The position numbers and the translations under genes were made by a program. This document shows, in pieces, positions 33,938 to 44,967 of a DNA stretch of 64,000 nt. Origin of the DNA: Stachybotrys elegans (lineage: Eukaryota > Ascomycota > Sordariomycetes > Hypocreales > Stachybotryaceae); NCBI GenBank assembly GCA_020746835.1, contig JAGPNK010000005.1:124001-188000 (forward strand). Direction: 5' to 3'. Numbering within the stretch: the first letter of the stretch is position 1; every line of letters begins with the position of its first letter. Under the pieces are notes generated by a model. The model was not told where the DNA came from. It saw only the letters and a list, made by a program, of their open reading frames with translations, and did no database searches.

Positions 33938-36900
33938 GTTCTAGGAGGCGGAGGACGGCGGAGGAGCGACCGTGAGACGTTTCTCGAGGCCTCGTCGTAG
34001 GGAGGTGAGGCACGGCAAGTCGAGGCGAGGCGAGGCGAGGTGAATGTCGGAGCGAGTTGGACTGCAGACAGCCCTTCTGCCAGTCGAGTGCTACAGCAGC
34101 GGCACTCTTGGGCGAAGGGTCAAGCCGTGGTACCCGAGGTCGGCCTGATGTCTGTCGAGAAGCGTGACTCTCGTCTCGGGAGTAGGGTCTCTCTCGTCAG
34201 AGGCTTTGGGAGAGGAAAGGAAAAGAAGGGGAGGGAGGTCAATGCGCCTGAGAGGAAAGCAGGCGAAGCTGAAAGCTGGCCAAACAGGGGGTAAAATGGC
34301 TGTGGAAGAGAAGAGAGGGAAAAAAGAATAACAATAACAATGATTAATTCGAGGACTGGTTAAGCGAGTGACAGAACCATGGCAGCACACCCTTTGTGGG
34401 GGGGTGTGTAAGGTGTATCGTGAACTCGAGTCTGGAGATGATGACAACAGAAACGGGAATCCAGATAGAAGGAAAGGAAAAGAGGATGGATGGATGGAGA
34501 GAAGCAATCCAAGGAAACGTACAGGGTCGGGGGGGGGAGGTGAGTGGAAGAAGGCCAGGGGATTAAATCTTGGGTCCTTGGCTCGACGAGGTTTTGGCGT
34601 CGGGTCTTGGAGCCAAGGTACCTGCGCGGCAAGTACCCACGGGCAGAGTACCTGCCAAGGAGCAGCACATCTACAGCAGGGCGCTCAGAGCAGAGCGCTG
34701 TAGGTCCAGGCTCTACAGCGCGCGCTGGGCCAGGGGTAAACCCGAAGCGTGGCGCTCCACATGCAGCATCGGCTTGGGCGAGTGATTGGCGCAGCCCGTA
34801 TCAGCCGTGGCTGCAGGTAGCCGGCCGTTAAAAAACACACACACACAAAAAATACATACAGAAGACGAACAAAAGTCAAAACTGTAAACTTTACTGCACT
34901 GCCTGCTCTTTGTATTCACAATTACGTTACATGTGCTCATGTGGAGTGGCTGAGGCTGCTGGCAGGGGTGGCAAGGGGAAAATGGGCACAAATGACGAAA
35001 GAGAGCTGATAGCATCCATCACATCACCCACTCCCGTGCCAAGTGCCAGGGGCTGACTGAGGAAGGGAGAGAAAAAATAGGGGACCAGAGAAAAAGACCA
35101 TCAAGCTGCTGACATGGTTGAGCAGGCAGGTAGGTAGAGAAATAGGGGTGCAGCCTTTGGACGGAAATCGTGCCGTGGGAAAGATGCATCTGTCAATGTG
35201 CAGCCCGATGCTTGTTTTGCCACTGCAACCTACATTATTTATTATTTATTATTCTCTTCTTTTTTTCTTCCACCACCCCATCCATACTTCATCAACCAGT
35301 TCTCCCACAACCATCACTACTTCTTCCATCGCTCTATAGATCTCTTCGTCATCGCAGCATCATCCCTCACCTTCAGTGCATCACTCAGCTGGCCCCTATT
35401 TTTATCTTCAATAAGTAAGTAGGTAATCACATTTCTCCTAGCAGAGCAGCTCCCGTTAGCGGTCATCGCATTGCGCCCCGCCGCCCTTGTACCCCCTGCG
35501 CTCGAGGTACACACCCCAACCACCGAGATCCATCGCATCTGCATGTCCATCCCTCTCTTCAGATACCTCAGCCAGCCATCAGCCGGTCGGTGCGCCTAAC
35601 GCCACGCCAATACGAAGAAAGGCTCGTACCTGATCCAGCTCGCTCAGGTTTAAGAATAGAGCAAACACTGCTCGTTCGTTTAGTAGTGCCCAGTCCGAGA
35701 ATGGCTAGGAGGGTAGATGGTAGTTAGTAAGGTACTGGTACTAGGGAGGCAATGAGGTACTCCTGCTCCAGGTACCTCTAGTCCTTGGTACCACACCCTC
35801 TCTTTCGCTCGTTCGCTCTCTTCACCTCCCTGGCTTCAGCCTTTTTTTTTTTTCCCATCTGTCCTCGATCGATCGTCCGTCACATCACATCCACCACAAT
35901 GTGCATAGACCAACCAACCAGGCCACTTGTCCTCCTCCCTCCGTCTGCCCGCTTCTCCCATGCCGACCCTGTCCATCTGTCCCCCGTACGACCCTGCATT
36001 GAAACCTTCTCCTCACGCTGCTGCCGTTGTCACTGGTTGGCTTTTAAAGAGTGCATACATAGTACATACTATCGCACCGCCTTGCCACCATCCCCCTCAT
36101 CTATCCTTCCTATGGTAGGACAGTGGCTGCAGCAGCGCCGGAAGAATCAGTCTAGGCCCAGCCTCCGCGCTACCCCTTAGACAGCGGGAGACCTACATCA
36201 GCCGGTCCTCTCCTCGCGATAGATGGCCCAAGATCATCCGGCCGTTGTTTCCTGCCTCTTGGCAGCCATGTTTCGTCTGGCCTTGCTTCTCTCCCAACGG
36301 CCTGTCCTGTATCCGGTTCTTGTCCTCGGAACCTCGGTGCCGTCCTTGTCTGATACTATCCACCTCCCTCCTCGTTGTTGCTTCTCTTACCTTGTCTCCA
36401 GCCGCTCACTAAGCCTTCAGGGGTTGGCCATGCGAGTGGGAATAATATGCCCCCATTCGAGACCCAGCACTAGTCGTTGTTCCCTCATCGGCTACCATGC
36501 TAGCAGGCCGACGGTTCTCTGGTCGTTATCTTGGATCTCATTTCTTAAATTGGGCTGGGCGCCATCATTTGCGATTGCATCCGTATATACTCGGTCCTGT
36601 CATCGGTAACAGGTGCAGCCATGTGAAACCAGACCGAGCACACAACCACCGCTGTCAAGGCGAGACATGAACGCGTGTGCACTCCATGATCTTCGCCCCG
36701 TCTCCACACCCTTCCCCAGTCTTGTTGCATCATGGACAGAACAAATCACCCGCGTGGTATGAGGTACATGGCGCATGGTGAGATTTTCATCAGCTAGCCT
36801 AAGTTCACTAGTCCTCCTCGCTGACCTTCAGCTGCGTTTAGCTGCGTGGCGCGGGCTGACCTGGCAGCCCTGTCAGATCAGATCCAACGAACCGTAAACT

Positions 36901-37437
36901 CAGGCGCGCGGTCGGAGGAGAAAAGGTTCTCGACGAGTGCGCCTCCGTCAGGGTGATACATACGCCGATGCACGTTCGGGCGTCCGTCCGGCCAAGTAGC
37001 CTCTGACCTGCCAGTTGGAGCATGGCTGGAGCGCGGCCGTTGATCCTGCCTATCACTTTCTGCCATGCCGATCTCTGTGCCGGCATCCCTGGCAGTTATC
37101 CACAGCTCTTCACCAACCCTGTCTGCCGAGCCGAGGGAGCTGTGCAGAGCAATCTAGGGTAGCTAACACCATGTTGGGTTCAGGGTAACTGGGCAAAATC
37201 GTATTCATCACAGCTTAAGTGTCCATCTAAGAACAAGAAGAGAAATGAAATGAATAATAAAATGAGTAAAATCTCATGCAATTGGAATTTAAGAATTGGA
37301 TACAAACCAACTGTTCCTTACACTGAAATCATCAACTGAACCACAAGCCGCTATTGCAACACGCAAACCATCCCACCCTACTTGTCCGCCTTCCAAGCGC
37401 AATCCCTACCCTGTACAACGTAACCTGATGCAGCTCG
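33938..37437. other. Longest gene-free stretch (3.5 kb)
   Basis: It holds the probable long 5' leader and promoter of the GT31 gene and the 3' region of the Ysc84 gene. Low-complexity blocks include four CGAGG units (34021-34040), a CA run near 34836-34846 and a T12 run at 35832-35843. The open frames at 35785-36180 and 36223-36609 have random-looking composition and no recognisable domain. No gene is supported. Confidence 0.5.
34021..34040. repeat. Short CGAGG tandem repeat
   Basis: Four perfect CGAGG units about 80 bp upstream of the GT31 start, in its leader or promoter. Confidence 0.75.
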
Positions 37438-38775
37438 TCAAGCCACTGATCGTTTAGAATCCAAAATCCCCGAATTGCTACCGTCATCCACGTAAGCCGG
37501 TGGTGGCACGCCAGCATCCACATCAAGACGCTCTCTTGTTTCCCGCTGTCTGTCCTGGTCCTCCGTCTCACCCGTCGTCTCATCCGTATATCTCATCTCC
37601 GATACGCCTGTGCTACGGGTTTCCGGCCTCGCTTCGGCCGCAGCAAGCACATCCATGAGCGCGGCGAGACTGGCCTCTTGCGGAACGGATACCTTGCCCT
37701 GGAGGATCTGTGCGACGGGGACTGGCTGGCCGTAGAAGGCGGCGTTGGCTTCTCTGCGCTCCACGATGGCGGTTCCGTCAATCTGTACGCCGGCGTAGAA
37801 GCCGCGCGAGGTCACGTAGGAGAAGACGGGACTCAGCACGCTGGAAGCGCTGCCCTGGGCGGAGGAAGCAGTAGCCTTCTCAGTCTGAACACTGTCTGGG
37901 CTCTGTCCCACCGCCACGGCCTTCTTCCCCTTGTTGCGCCCACTCCCAACCCCGGCGCCTACATCCAGCGCCGCACCCGCTCCATACGGCCCGGCCGAGA
38001 TGGCAATGTCGCTGCCCAGGCTGACGCGCGTCTGCTTCATAAAACTCGACAGCGCCTCCTGGGTGTTGATGACGCACACGCAGTCGTAGATGTCGACGCC
38101 GAACTGGAACCCCGTGCCGATGGAGAGCACCTGGATGCCCGAGGGCGGACTCCAGGATCCATCGGGCAGCCGCGACACGATGATGCCCGAGCCGGCGGAC
38201 CCGGAGAAGTGGAATCCCGCGCGGAGCGTGGTGAAGATGGCCAGTCCGACGGCGCGCTGGATGACCTGCGGCGGGATCGTCACGATGCCCCGGCTCTTGG
38301 ACTTGGGGCGCTTCCCGGGAGTGGAAGAGGATGGGATCTGGTTGGTGGGGTCGGCATAGACTCCTTTCTCTGCCACATATTAGCGATAGTTGTACACGGC
38401 GCAGAGGATGCTGATCTTACTGCAGAAGGATCGGAGAATGGCAGCAGCCTTCTGACACTCCCTATCCATCGGACCGGGGAGGAAGCTCGGCCCGTTTATA
38501 CGACGACCGAGGCTCCGGGACTTTTTACCAGCCGACGGAGCATCCGGCTGGGCATCTGGCCGACTATCGGCTGGGGGAGCGGCACGGGGAGCGGCACGGG
38601 GAGCGGCACGGGCCGGATCGTTGGCGTGTAAAGAGTCGCTGTAGATGCTGCTGTACTCTGGCGCAGGCTCCTCCGGCAAGGGCTGCTGGCTGGGCGGCAG
38701 CTGGGAGGGAGACTCGGGGCGAGGCTGGTCGGCCGCGAGTTTCTCTGCGGGAGCGTCGGAGGCAGGCTTGGACAT
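37438..38775 (-). CDS. Ysc84/SH3YL1-type (DUF500) lipid-binding, actin-patch protein
   Basis: Read leftward, exons 38775-38421 and 38369-37438 (intron GTAAGA...GGCAG, phase 1) give 428 aa. A Pro/Ala-rich, disordered N-terminus with three AAPR units precedes the Ysc84 domain. That domain starts at RECQKAAAILRSFCKKGVYA and contains IPPQVIQRAVGLAIFTTLRAGFHFSGSAGSGIIVSRLPDGSWSPPSGI (in parts), then VCVINTQEALSSF and SPVFSYVTSRGFYAGVQIDGT. In yeast the domain binds phosphoinositides and actin at endocytic sites. The yeast C-terminal SH3 domain is absent; the C-terminus here ends in an acidic PPPAY-containing tail, as is common in filamentous fungi. Confidence 0.85.
38577..38612. repeat. 12-bp tandem repeat inside the Ysc84-like gene
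   Basis: Three GGGGAGCGGCAC units in a row. On the coding strand they encode the AAPR repeats of the disordered N-terminus. Confidence 0.75.
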
Positions 38776-39690
38776 GATGGCGTTTGAAACAATGGTTGTT
38801 CAGTCAAGTATATTGTTGTTGAGGATAGTGTTGCTTAAATTGACGGTTCAACGCGAACGCCCAATATATTTATCCAACTCATCGACACACAGCGACTGTA
38901 GGATTCGCCTCGGATTCGCAACCCGCAGGCGCAGCACCTGCGCTTCGTCATAAAGTTGACGCGGCGCCTCGCTCTCCTCTCGGACTCGCCTCGGGCCAGC
39001 TCGCCACGCACGCTTTCCCGGCCGAGTCGACGAGGCGAAACACGTCGCCCGAGAAGGGCTGTGCAAGTACCGTCCAGGCTTCCATATTTTTCACCTATCC
39101 GTTGCATCCTGTGTCTTTTTCGTCGGCCATTTGTTCCCACGTCAGCCCTACGACACGCTCCGTCTTTTAGGCTCACGTATGTAGTAGGCTGACTCTATTT
39201 TTGGCGTCCTTCAGATCAGATCTGGGGATCTCTCTCTTTCTCGCTTCAATCGACCATGAACACTACCCTCTAACATCCGCCGCTCTGCGCATCAACAGCA
39301 GAAGTAAGTAAGAGTGTAAACATAAAAATACGAATGCATGATATAATGCCTGTACAACGATTCAACCTTCAACCGTTGAACCATTCCGAATAAGCACAGA
39401 CGGACCCCGAAGGATCGCCTCGGATTCCGGCGTGTTTCCCAGGCTCCTCCGAAATAAATATCGGCCATCCGCCTGTACCGTGGTTCATTTCTCTGTCTTT
39501 CCCGCCTTCTCTCATTTTTCTTCCTGTCTCATTATTTAGTCCGTGCAAGAGACAAACGCCATGAAAAGATAGTCCGAACGGCCACTTTGTCTGACCCGCG
39601 CGCCCCCGCCAGGATCGCCTATTTCGCTCATTCTTATCTCGTGGGGGTCCGACCTTCTTCCTGCTTCACTCTTGTATAGACTCCCCCGTC
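38776..39690. other. Divergent intergenic region
   Basis: Separates Ysc84 (-) from the FSH hydrolase (+). It contains two copies of the phrase ATCGCCTCGGATTC or close variants (near 38900 and 39413) but no gene. Confidence 0.5.
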
Positions 39691-40455
39691 ATGGCCGGCG
39701 ACCTGTCTCTCCCCCGGATCCTCTGCCTTCATGGCGGCGGCGTCAACGCCCAGGTCTTTGAGCTGCAGTGCCGCTCCATCCTCGCCCGCCTCAAGTCCAA
39801 CTTCCGCTTTGTCTTCATCAACGGGCCGTTCCCCTGCCCAGCCCACCCCGCCATCGTCGCCGTCTATGGCGACATGGGCCCTTTCTACCGCTGGGTGCCC
39901 TGGCTCGACGAGCATGAGCCCATCGAGGACTCCCTGGCCGCCACCCTCATCACCGAGCGCATCCTCGGCAGCATGCGTCGCGATCCCGGCACCGGCCCCT
40001 GGGTGGGCGTCCTCGGCTTCTCCCAGGGCGCCAAGATGGCCGCCAGCTTGCTCTGGGCCCAGGAGCGCGTCCGCGAGCTCCACCTCGGCGACCCCAAGAC
40101 CAATTTCCGCTTCGGCGTTCTCCTCGCCGGCGCCGGCCCCATCATCCACCTCGACTCCCGCGTGCCCCAGACGAGGCATGTCGAGGGCGCCGGGCAGATG
40201 GCCCTCGAGTTCACCGACTGGCCTGCCGACAGCAACGGCGATCATGCGATCCGCACAGAGACACTGCATGTCCACGGCCTGCGGGACTCGGGCCTGGAAT
40301 GGCACAGGCGGCTCTTCAGCAAGTACTGCAAGGGCGGATCGACGAGGCTGATGGAGTGGGATGGCGATCACCGCGTGCCGATAAAGACGGCAGAGGTGGC
40401 TGCTATAGTAAAGGACATTCTAGACATGGCTGAGGGCGTTGACGGCATGACATAG
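39691..40455 (+). CDS. FSH (DUF341) family serine hydrolase
   Basis: Intronless, 254 aa, no signal peptide. The family opens with RILCLHGGGVNAQVFELQ, carries FINGPFPCPAHP, and has the nucleophile Ser111 in VLGFSQGAKMAA. The acid is probably the Asp in HGLRDSG near 199 and the base His is in WDGDHRVP near 226. FSH proteins include yeast Fsh1-3, human OVCA2 and fungal LovG-type thioesterases that release polyketides from their synthase. No polyketide synthase is in the window, so a housekeeping esterase role is the simpler reading. Confidence 0.88.
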   Translation: MAGDLSLPRILCLHGGGVNAQVFELQCRSILARLKSNFRFVFINGPFPCPAHPAIVAVYGDMGPFYRWVPWLDEHEPIEDSLAATLITERILGSMRRDPGTGPWVGVLGFSQGAKMAASLLWAQERVRELHLGDPKTNFRFGVLLAGAGPIIHLDSRVPQTRHVEGAGQMALEFTDWPADSNGDHAIRTETLHVHGLRDSGLEWHRRLFSKYCKGGSTRLMEWDGDHRVPIKTAEVAAIVKDILDMAEGVDGMT

Positions 40456-40591
40456 ATGACAGTGTTTATATTGACACTATTTGCATTTAATTTATAGATA
40501 CCTGATTCATTTCATCGCATTTCTGTACAAGACATCCTGCTGCACTAGCCATGGATGTCCGTATATAACAGGGATCAACGTGCACACGCTG

Positions 40592-42322
40592 CTACCCAGC
40601 AAAGGGCTTTGGACGCAGCAAGGGGTGCGCCTCGGTATTCAGCACATAGTCATCCAAGCTGATGACGTCGGGCGGCGAAAATATGAGATAAAAGTACTTG
40701 AGCGTCTCGGCCAGCCAGAAGCTCTCCATCGAGTCCAGCTTCTTGGTCGCCCCCGTCACCGTCACGTCGGCAAACGCGCTGTACGCCAGCTTCGTCTCCG
40801 TCGCCATGATGATGGCCTCAAACATGTCCCAGGCAATCTCCCGGTACTCGGGGTTGCCCGTCATGCGGTACGAGAGGAAGATGCTCTCGATGGCCTCGGG
40901 CCGTAGCAGATAGCGCGGGTCCCTCGCGTTCTTGAAGCCCCTGGGCACTTGCGCAGCACCCACCTCGTCCTCCCACCGGTCCTGGTCCCAGGGACAGGGC
41001 CCTTCCGTCGACTCACATGCCACCATGTTGAAGATCTCCGGCATGATTCCCGTCGGCATGTTGGCATAGGCCCAGCCGCATCCACGCGCTAGACGCTCGC
41101 CAATCTGGCTATGCTTCTCAAGCTGGAAGAGCTTGCCTCCGAGGCCAAACATGCCTCCGACAAAGCATGTCAGATGCTGGCTCTCATTGATGCGCATAAC
41201 CTCGTCCTCTTTGACGAGCAGGTCGCCCGTGAAGTAAATGGCATCCTTGTCGCCGTCGTCGGGGATCATGGCGCGGAACAGCATGTGCTCAATGATGGTG
41301 TCGGCGGCCGCCTTGTACATGTCCTCGTAGCTCTTGTCCACGCCGCCGAGGAGAGCGTACATCTTGGGCAGGTATTCGTACAGCGAGTCGGCCAGCGCAC
41401 CCAGCGTAAACCTGTTTTGGTAGACCGTCTCGTGGCGAAAGTCAATCGTGGTAGGCCAGATGCCCGGAAGCAGCGTCTTGTTCTGCGTTTTCTCGAGGAA
41501 GCGGGTGACTCGATCGGTCGCGTCATAGTATTTCGGGTCGCCCGTGATCTGGGATAGGCGTGTAAACTCGAGCGAGAGCGAGGCTGGGCAAGCCGAGGGG
41601 TCGTTTGTGCCGGCCCACTGCAGGTTCTGCAGAGCGTCCTTAAAGTTCAGCCAGAACCCGGGGATGCGGTTTTCCGTATCGAAGCCGACGTAGAGCATCT
41701 CGCCCAGCTCGACGGCCTTGGCCAGCAGCACCGGCTCTCTGCTTAAATCATATGCACTCAGCAGGCCGCCGAGGTGTCGAATCGTCGTCTCGAAAATGTT
41801 GAGTGCGCCGGCTTCGGTATTCGCCCAGTCGAGCCGGCCGACAGCAGCTGCGGCCTCGCGGAACTCGTCCTTGAAGCCCATGATCCAGAGGGAATCGAGA
41901 GAGTCGACCAAGGTAGCGGCCCAGCCGCCAAAGGGGTCCTTCCCTCTGCCCGTGACGGGCGTGAGCTCATCGTGCAGCCAAGCATGGGACCTGTAGGCCT
42001 GGTAGCTGCGATCGAAGACGGCGCGGACGGCAGCGCGGCGTTCGTCGTTTACGCGCGAGGGCTTGAACAGAGCGGCATCGGCCTGGACGGGAGGCAAGCT
42101 TCGGGGCCGGGTGGTGGGCAGCGGCTTGATGTCGAGGACGGGGTTGAAGGGCGTGAATTGGGACCAATCGAAGGAGCTGGCAGCGAATTTAACGTCGCCA
42201 GCAAACAGCGGAGACGAGCTCGACGAGCTTGACGAGCCCAGGTGCCACCACACAATGAGGAAGATGGCCAGGCCAATGACGATTCGTTTGCGCTGGCTTC
42301 GCTGCGACAGGCGGAGCGACAT
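40592..42322 (-). CDS. GH47 class I alpha-1,2-mannosidase
   Basis: Intronless. The ATG at 42322 gives 576 aa; the frame is open a little further upstream but only with a GTG. A type II membrane anchor near the N-terminus (RIVIGLAIFLIVWWHLGSSS) points to the ER or Golgi. Conserved GH47 blocks are present in order: AWLHDELTPVTG, ATLVDSLDSLWIMG, FETTIRHLGGLLSAYDLS, LTCFVGGMFGLGG, LRPEAIESIFLSYRMTG and LNTEAHPLLRP, the last being the calcium-site threonine/glutamate region. The enzyme trims alpha-1,2-mannose from N-glycans during glycoprotein maturation or ER quality control. Two MNS1-type cysteines are present, so it is a processing mannosidase rather than an EDEM protein. Confidence 0.9.
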   Translation of the reverse strand: MSLRLSQRSQRKRIVIGLAIFLIVWWHLGSSSSSSSSPLFAGDVKFAASSFDWSQFTPFNPVLDIKPLPTTRPRSLPPVQADAALFKPSRVNDERRAAVRAVFDRSYQAYRSHAWLHDELTPVTGRGKDPFGGWAATLVDSLDSLWIMGFKDEFREAAAAVGRLDWANTEAGALNIFETTIRHLGGLLSAYDLSREPVLLAKAVELGEMLYVGFDTENRIPGFWLNFKDALQNLQWAGTNDPSACPASLSLEFTRLSQITGDPKYYDATDRVTRFLEKTQNKTLLPGIWPTTIDFRHETVYQNRFTLGALADSLYEYLPKMYALLGGVDKSYEDMYKAAADTIIEHMLFRAMIPDDGDKDAIYFTGDLLVKEDEVMRINESQHLTCFVGGMFGLGGKLFQLEKHSQIGERLARGCGWAYANMPTGIMPEIFNMVACESTEGPCPWDQDRWEDEVGAAQVPRGFKNARDPRYLLRPEAIESIFLSYRMTGNPEYREIAWDMFEAIIMATETKLAYSAFADVTVTGATKKLDSMESFWLAETLKYFYLIFSPPDVISLDDYVLNTEAHPLLRPKPFAG

Positions 42323-42564
42323 GGCAGAAACGAGTGCGAAGGGCACCAGCCAAAAATGCACGTCAGCAGCCTAGGTGTTGGATACGTTGTTGAAGAATGG
42401 CCAGCGAATCCGAAGTCGCGGCTGTTGACGGGCGCTACAGAGGGTTCAGGGTCGTTTCAGCCACCCCCTGTCGTTGTGGCTAAAAATATACATACCTATG
42501 TAGTGGACCTGACATTAGGTGTCATTTGCTCTTTTCCCCTGTGTTTGTCCGCCTACTCCGTACA

Positions 42565-43075
42565 TTCACTGCAATTTCTTGCTTCACAGAGGGGTTGGGC
42601 TACCTGATATGTCGGCCAGCGCGGCAGTTCTGCCACAGGGGACTTAGGTGGGGCACCAGTCCCGTGCTTAAGTACGTACCTGGAGAGAACTCCCGTTTCA
42701 CTGCGATTTCTTGCTTCACATCTTGGCCACCAAGACCATTTCACTGCAATTTCTTGCTTCACAGAGGGGTTGGACACTGCCTAAGCTGACGCTGCCCCAG
42801 TGGAGTGGGGCGGGCACCAACATGACGGTCCCTGGTTGTCTGCGTTTTTTTCACTGCAATTTCTTGCTTCATAGAGGGGTTGGACCTCGAGCTGTCCTGA
42901 AGACCGACGGAGGATCCGATTATCACTGCAATTTTTCTCTTCACAGAAGGGTTGGACACCAGGTCAGCACCCGACGGTTCTGCAGCAGACTGACTTGGTA
43001 GGGCACGAGTGCCACTTTTCTCATGTGGTGTGACTGTCAATTTCACTGCAATGTTTTGCTTCACAGAGGGGTTGG
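42565..43075. repeat. Six direct copies of a 34-bp repeat with variable spacers
   Basis: Copies at 42565-42598, 42697-42720 (truncated), 42740-42773, 42850-42883, 42922-42955 and 43042-43075. The first 20 bases of the consensus are TTCACTGCAATTTCTTGCTT, and the unit ends in GGGGTTGG. Three full copies are nearly identical; the fifth and sixth have several changes, and the second lacks the last 10 bases. Start-to-start distances are 132, 43, 110, 72 and 120 bp. Spacers are mostly different, but three share a GGGCACC/GAG-type phrase (near 42652, 42809 and 42993) and a preceding TTCTGC, suggesting one ancestral longer unit that has diverged outside the core. I do not recognise the element. Core conservation against spacer divergence is seen directly; a binding-site or structural role is inference. 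Confidence 0.85.
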
Positions 43076-43241
43076 AAGTACTGACTGCGTTCTTTTCACC
43101 CTCGGCACGGAGATGACAAATGTACTCTGCATGCAAACAACGGAACGGAGCCGTGTTCCTGAAGAGCCGGTTTGTCATTAAGAAGACAGGTAAATTTATA
43201 ATTGAAAGGCAAGCATATCAAGCTCTCGATGGGTTTGTATC

Positions 43242-43249
43242 TATATAAG
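43242..43249 (+). promoter_or_regulatory. TATA box of the SDR gene
   Basis: TATATAAG lies 108 bp upstream of the SDR ATG and 167 bp after the last repeat of the array, so the array is in the upstream promoter region. Confidence 0.5.
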
Positions 43250-43349
43250 TATATCACAATGACTGCCCTTTTATTCTATCATCATAACACAAACATCTCA
43301 CAAGTGCCATACACTCAGCCGTTTCACTCCAATTAACCGTTTATTCGCC

Positions 43350-44394
43350 ATGTCTTCCTACGTCATCTCGGGAGTCTCTCGTGGTCTTGGCGTATGTCTT
43401 CACTGCTACTTGGACAAGGCTCATCATTAACAAACAATTCGTCATGTAGTTCGAGTTTCTCCGTCAGCTCTCTGCTGACCCTGCCAATTCTGTCTTTGGC
43501 CTCGTCCGCGACAAAGCCGCTGTTGAGGCCAAGGTTGCCGGTGAAATCGGACGGAGCAACATCACCATCATCCAGGCCGACACCACTGATGCGGCTGCAT
43601 TGCAGGTAAGCGACAAATGAACCATGACATAGAGGTGGAAGTTGACGCAAAGCCTTTTCTCTTTCTTTAGAAAGCCGCCCAGATTGTTGCCGAGAAGACA
43701 AATGGCACCCTTGACTACATCATCGCCAATGCCGCGCTTCAAGCCAAGACTGCCCTGGTCGGCTTCGACGTCCTGTAAGTTCTCTAGTGGGATCGGCGCT
43801 TGGGTTCAATTATTGGAGTCTAACTTTCCTACAGTGGCCAGGATCCTAAAGCCCTCGAAGAAGACCTTATGGAGCATTTCAGGGTCAACACCATTGGACC
43901 CGTCCACCTATTCAATACTTTCATACCCCTGATTCTGAAGGGTCGCGCAAAGAAAGTTATTGCCATCTCCACTGGCGCCTCGGACCCGGAGATGACACTC
44001 AAGCCCGATATGTACCAAGCCACGGCCTACTCAATTACCAAGGCAGCTCTCAATATGGCAGTGGCCAAGTTCAGTGCTCTCTACCGCGACAAGGGCGTCC
44101 TCTTCATGGCGATTTGCCCTGGTGCGGTAGACACCGGCAGCTTGCAGATAGGTATGTGCTTGCCATAGACAACTGGAATAGTGAGCTTTACTAACGTTGA
44201 AAGAAACCGATGAGGATGGAAAACTGGCCATGGCTATGTTTGCAAAGTTCAAGGAGTACTCACCCACCTTTGAAGGGCCTGTTCCAGCAGCTGATAGCGC
44301 CAAGTCAGTCTTGGCTCTCATGAACAAGGCTACCGTCGACGGTGGATATGCGGGCGTTTTTATATCTCACACTGAGAAAAGGCCATATCTTTGA
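43350..44394 (+). CDS. Short-chain dehydrogenase/reductase (SDR)
   Basis: Five exons (43350-43391, 43450-43605, 43671-43774, 43835-44151, 44204-44394) give 269 aa. The first exon encodes just the cofactor-loop start, MSSYVISGVSRGLG, matching TGxxxGxG with G in place of T. The NAA-type motif is in DYIIANAAL, and the catalytic Ser is probably in VIAISTGASD. The active-site Tyr and Lys are in ATAYSITKAALN, and CPGAVDTGSL is the post-catalytic segment. It belongs to the classical SDR group that in fungi reduces small ketones or aldehydes with NAD(P)H. Cytosolic, substrate unknown. All junctions keep frame. Confidence 0.9.
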
Positions 44395-44967
44395 AAGCAT
44401 AGACCTCTCTCGTTGCTGGCTTACACTGGACCAGCCCAATTTACCTCTCTTTTGGCCTGACACTAGTAGCTTATCCTAATATTACCATTAGTACGTTAGA
44501 ATGAACTAAATCCAATAATCTACGTCTCTCCTGGCTGGAGTTATTACAACTCACCCTGCCTCGAATCGACCCATCTCATATTTCTCTGACTAGATAGGAC
44601 GAGTACCGGCGGGACCATGCTTTTAATTATTCTTTGCGGTTGTTACGTCGTAACACTTAGACTGCTGGCTCTACTAATTAGTTCTAAACTGCTTAGTCTA
44701 GTAGGGCGGCGGTCTGGAGAGTATTATGTATGTGGCCACGTAATCTTCAATCAAGGTGAGCTGTAATAAGAAGGGTGATTAGATCCTTAATCAATGTGTA
44801 GTGTGTGGATATATTTTAAGAAGCTGGTTTATCCAAGCATATGTGATTTAATTTCGTAAAAAGCAAAGAGCTCTTATATTGCTATAAATGACGGAGGAAA
44901 AAAGGGTTTATGGGTATTCATCCCAGACCCATCACGTCTCACATGCCTCATGTACCTTCCACGATGC
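44395..44967. other. AT-rich intergenic between convergent genes
   Basis: Strongly AT-rich from about 44440 to 44880 with dense TAA/TAG/TTA, suggestive of decayed or RIP-affected sequence. No gene. Confidence 0.45.

Larger units (their letters stand above)
42323..43349. other. Divergent intergenic region carrying a six-copy repeat array
   Basis: Between GH47 (-) and the SDR (+). About half of it, 42565-43075, is the interspersed 34-bp repeat array described separately. The rest is the two promoters. Confidence 0.6.

Noticed and set aside
32474..34000. 508-residue plus-strand open frame
   Set aside because: It is the antisense of the GT31 gene, caused by third-position GC bias; the minus strand carries the conserved motifs.
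35785..36609. Two plus-strand open frames of about 130 residues
   Set aside because: Composition follows pyrimidine-rich DNA (many Ser/Pro/Leu), no domain is visible, and neither joins to another exon.
42565..43075. CRISPR array
   Set aside because: Repeats are direct and conserved, but spacing is irregular (43-132 bp), spacers share sequence with one another, no cas gene exists and the genome is fungal.
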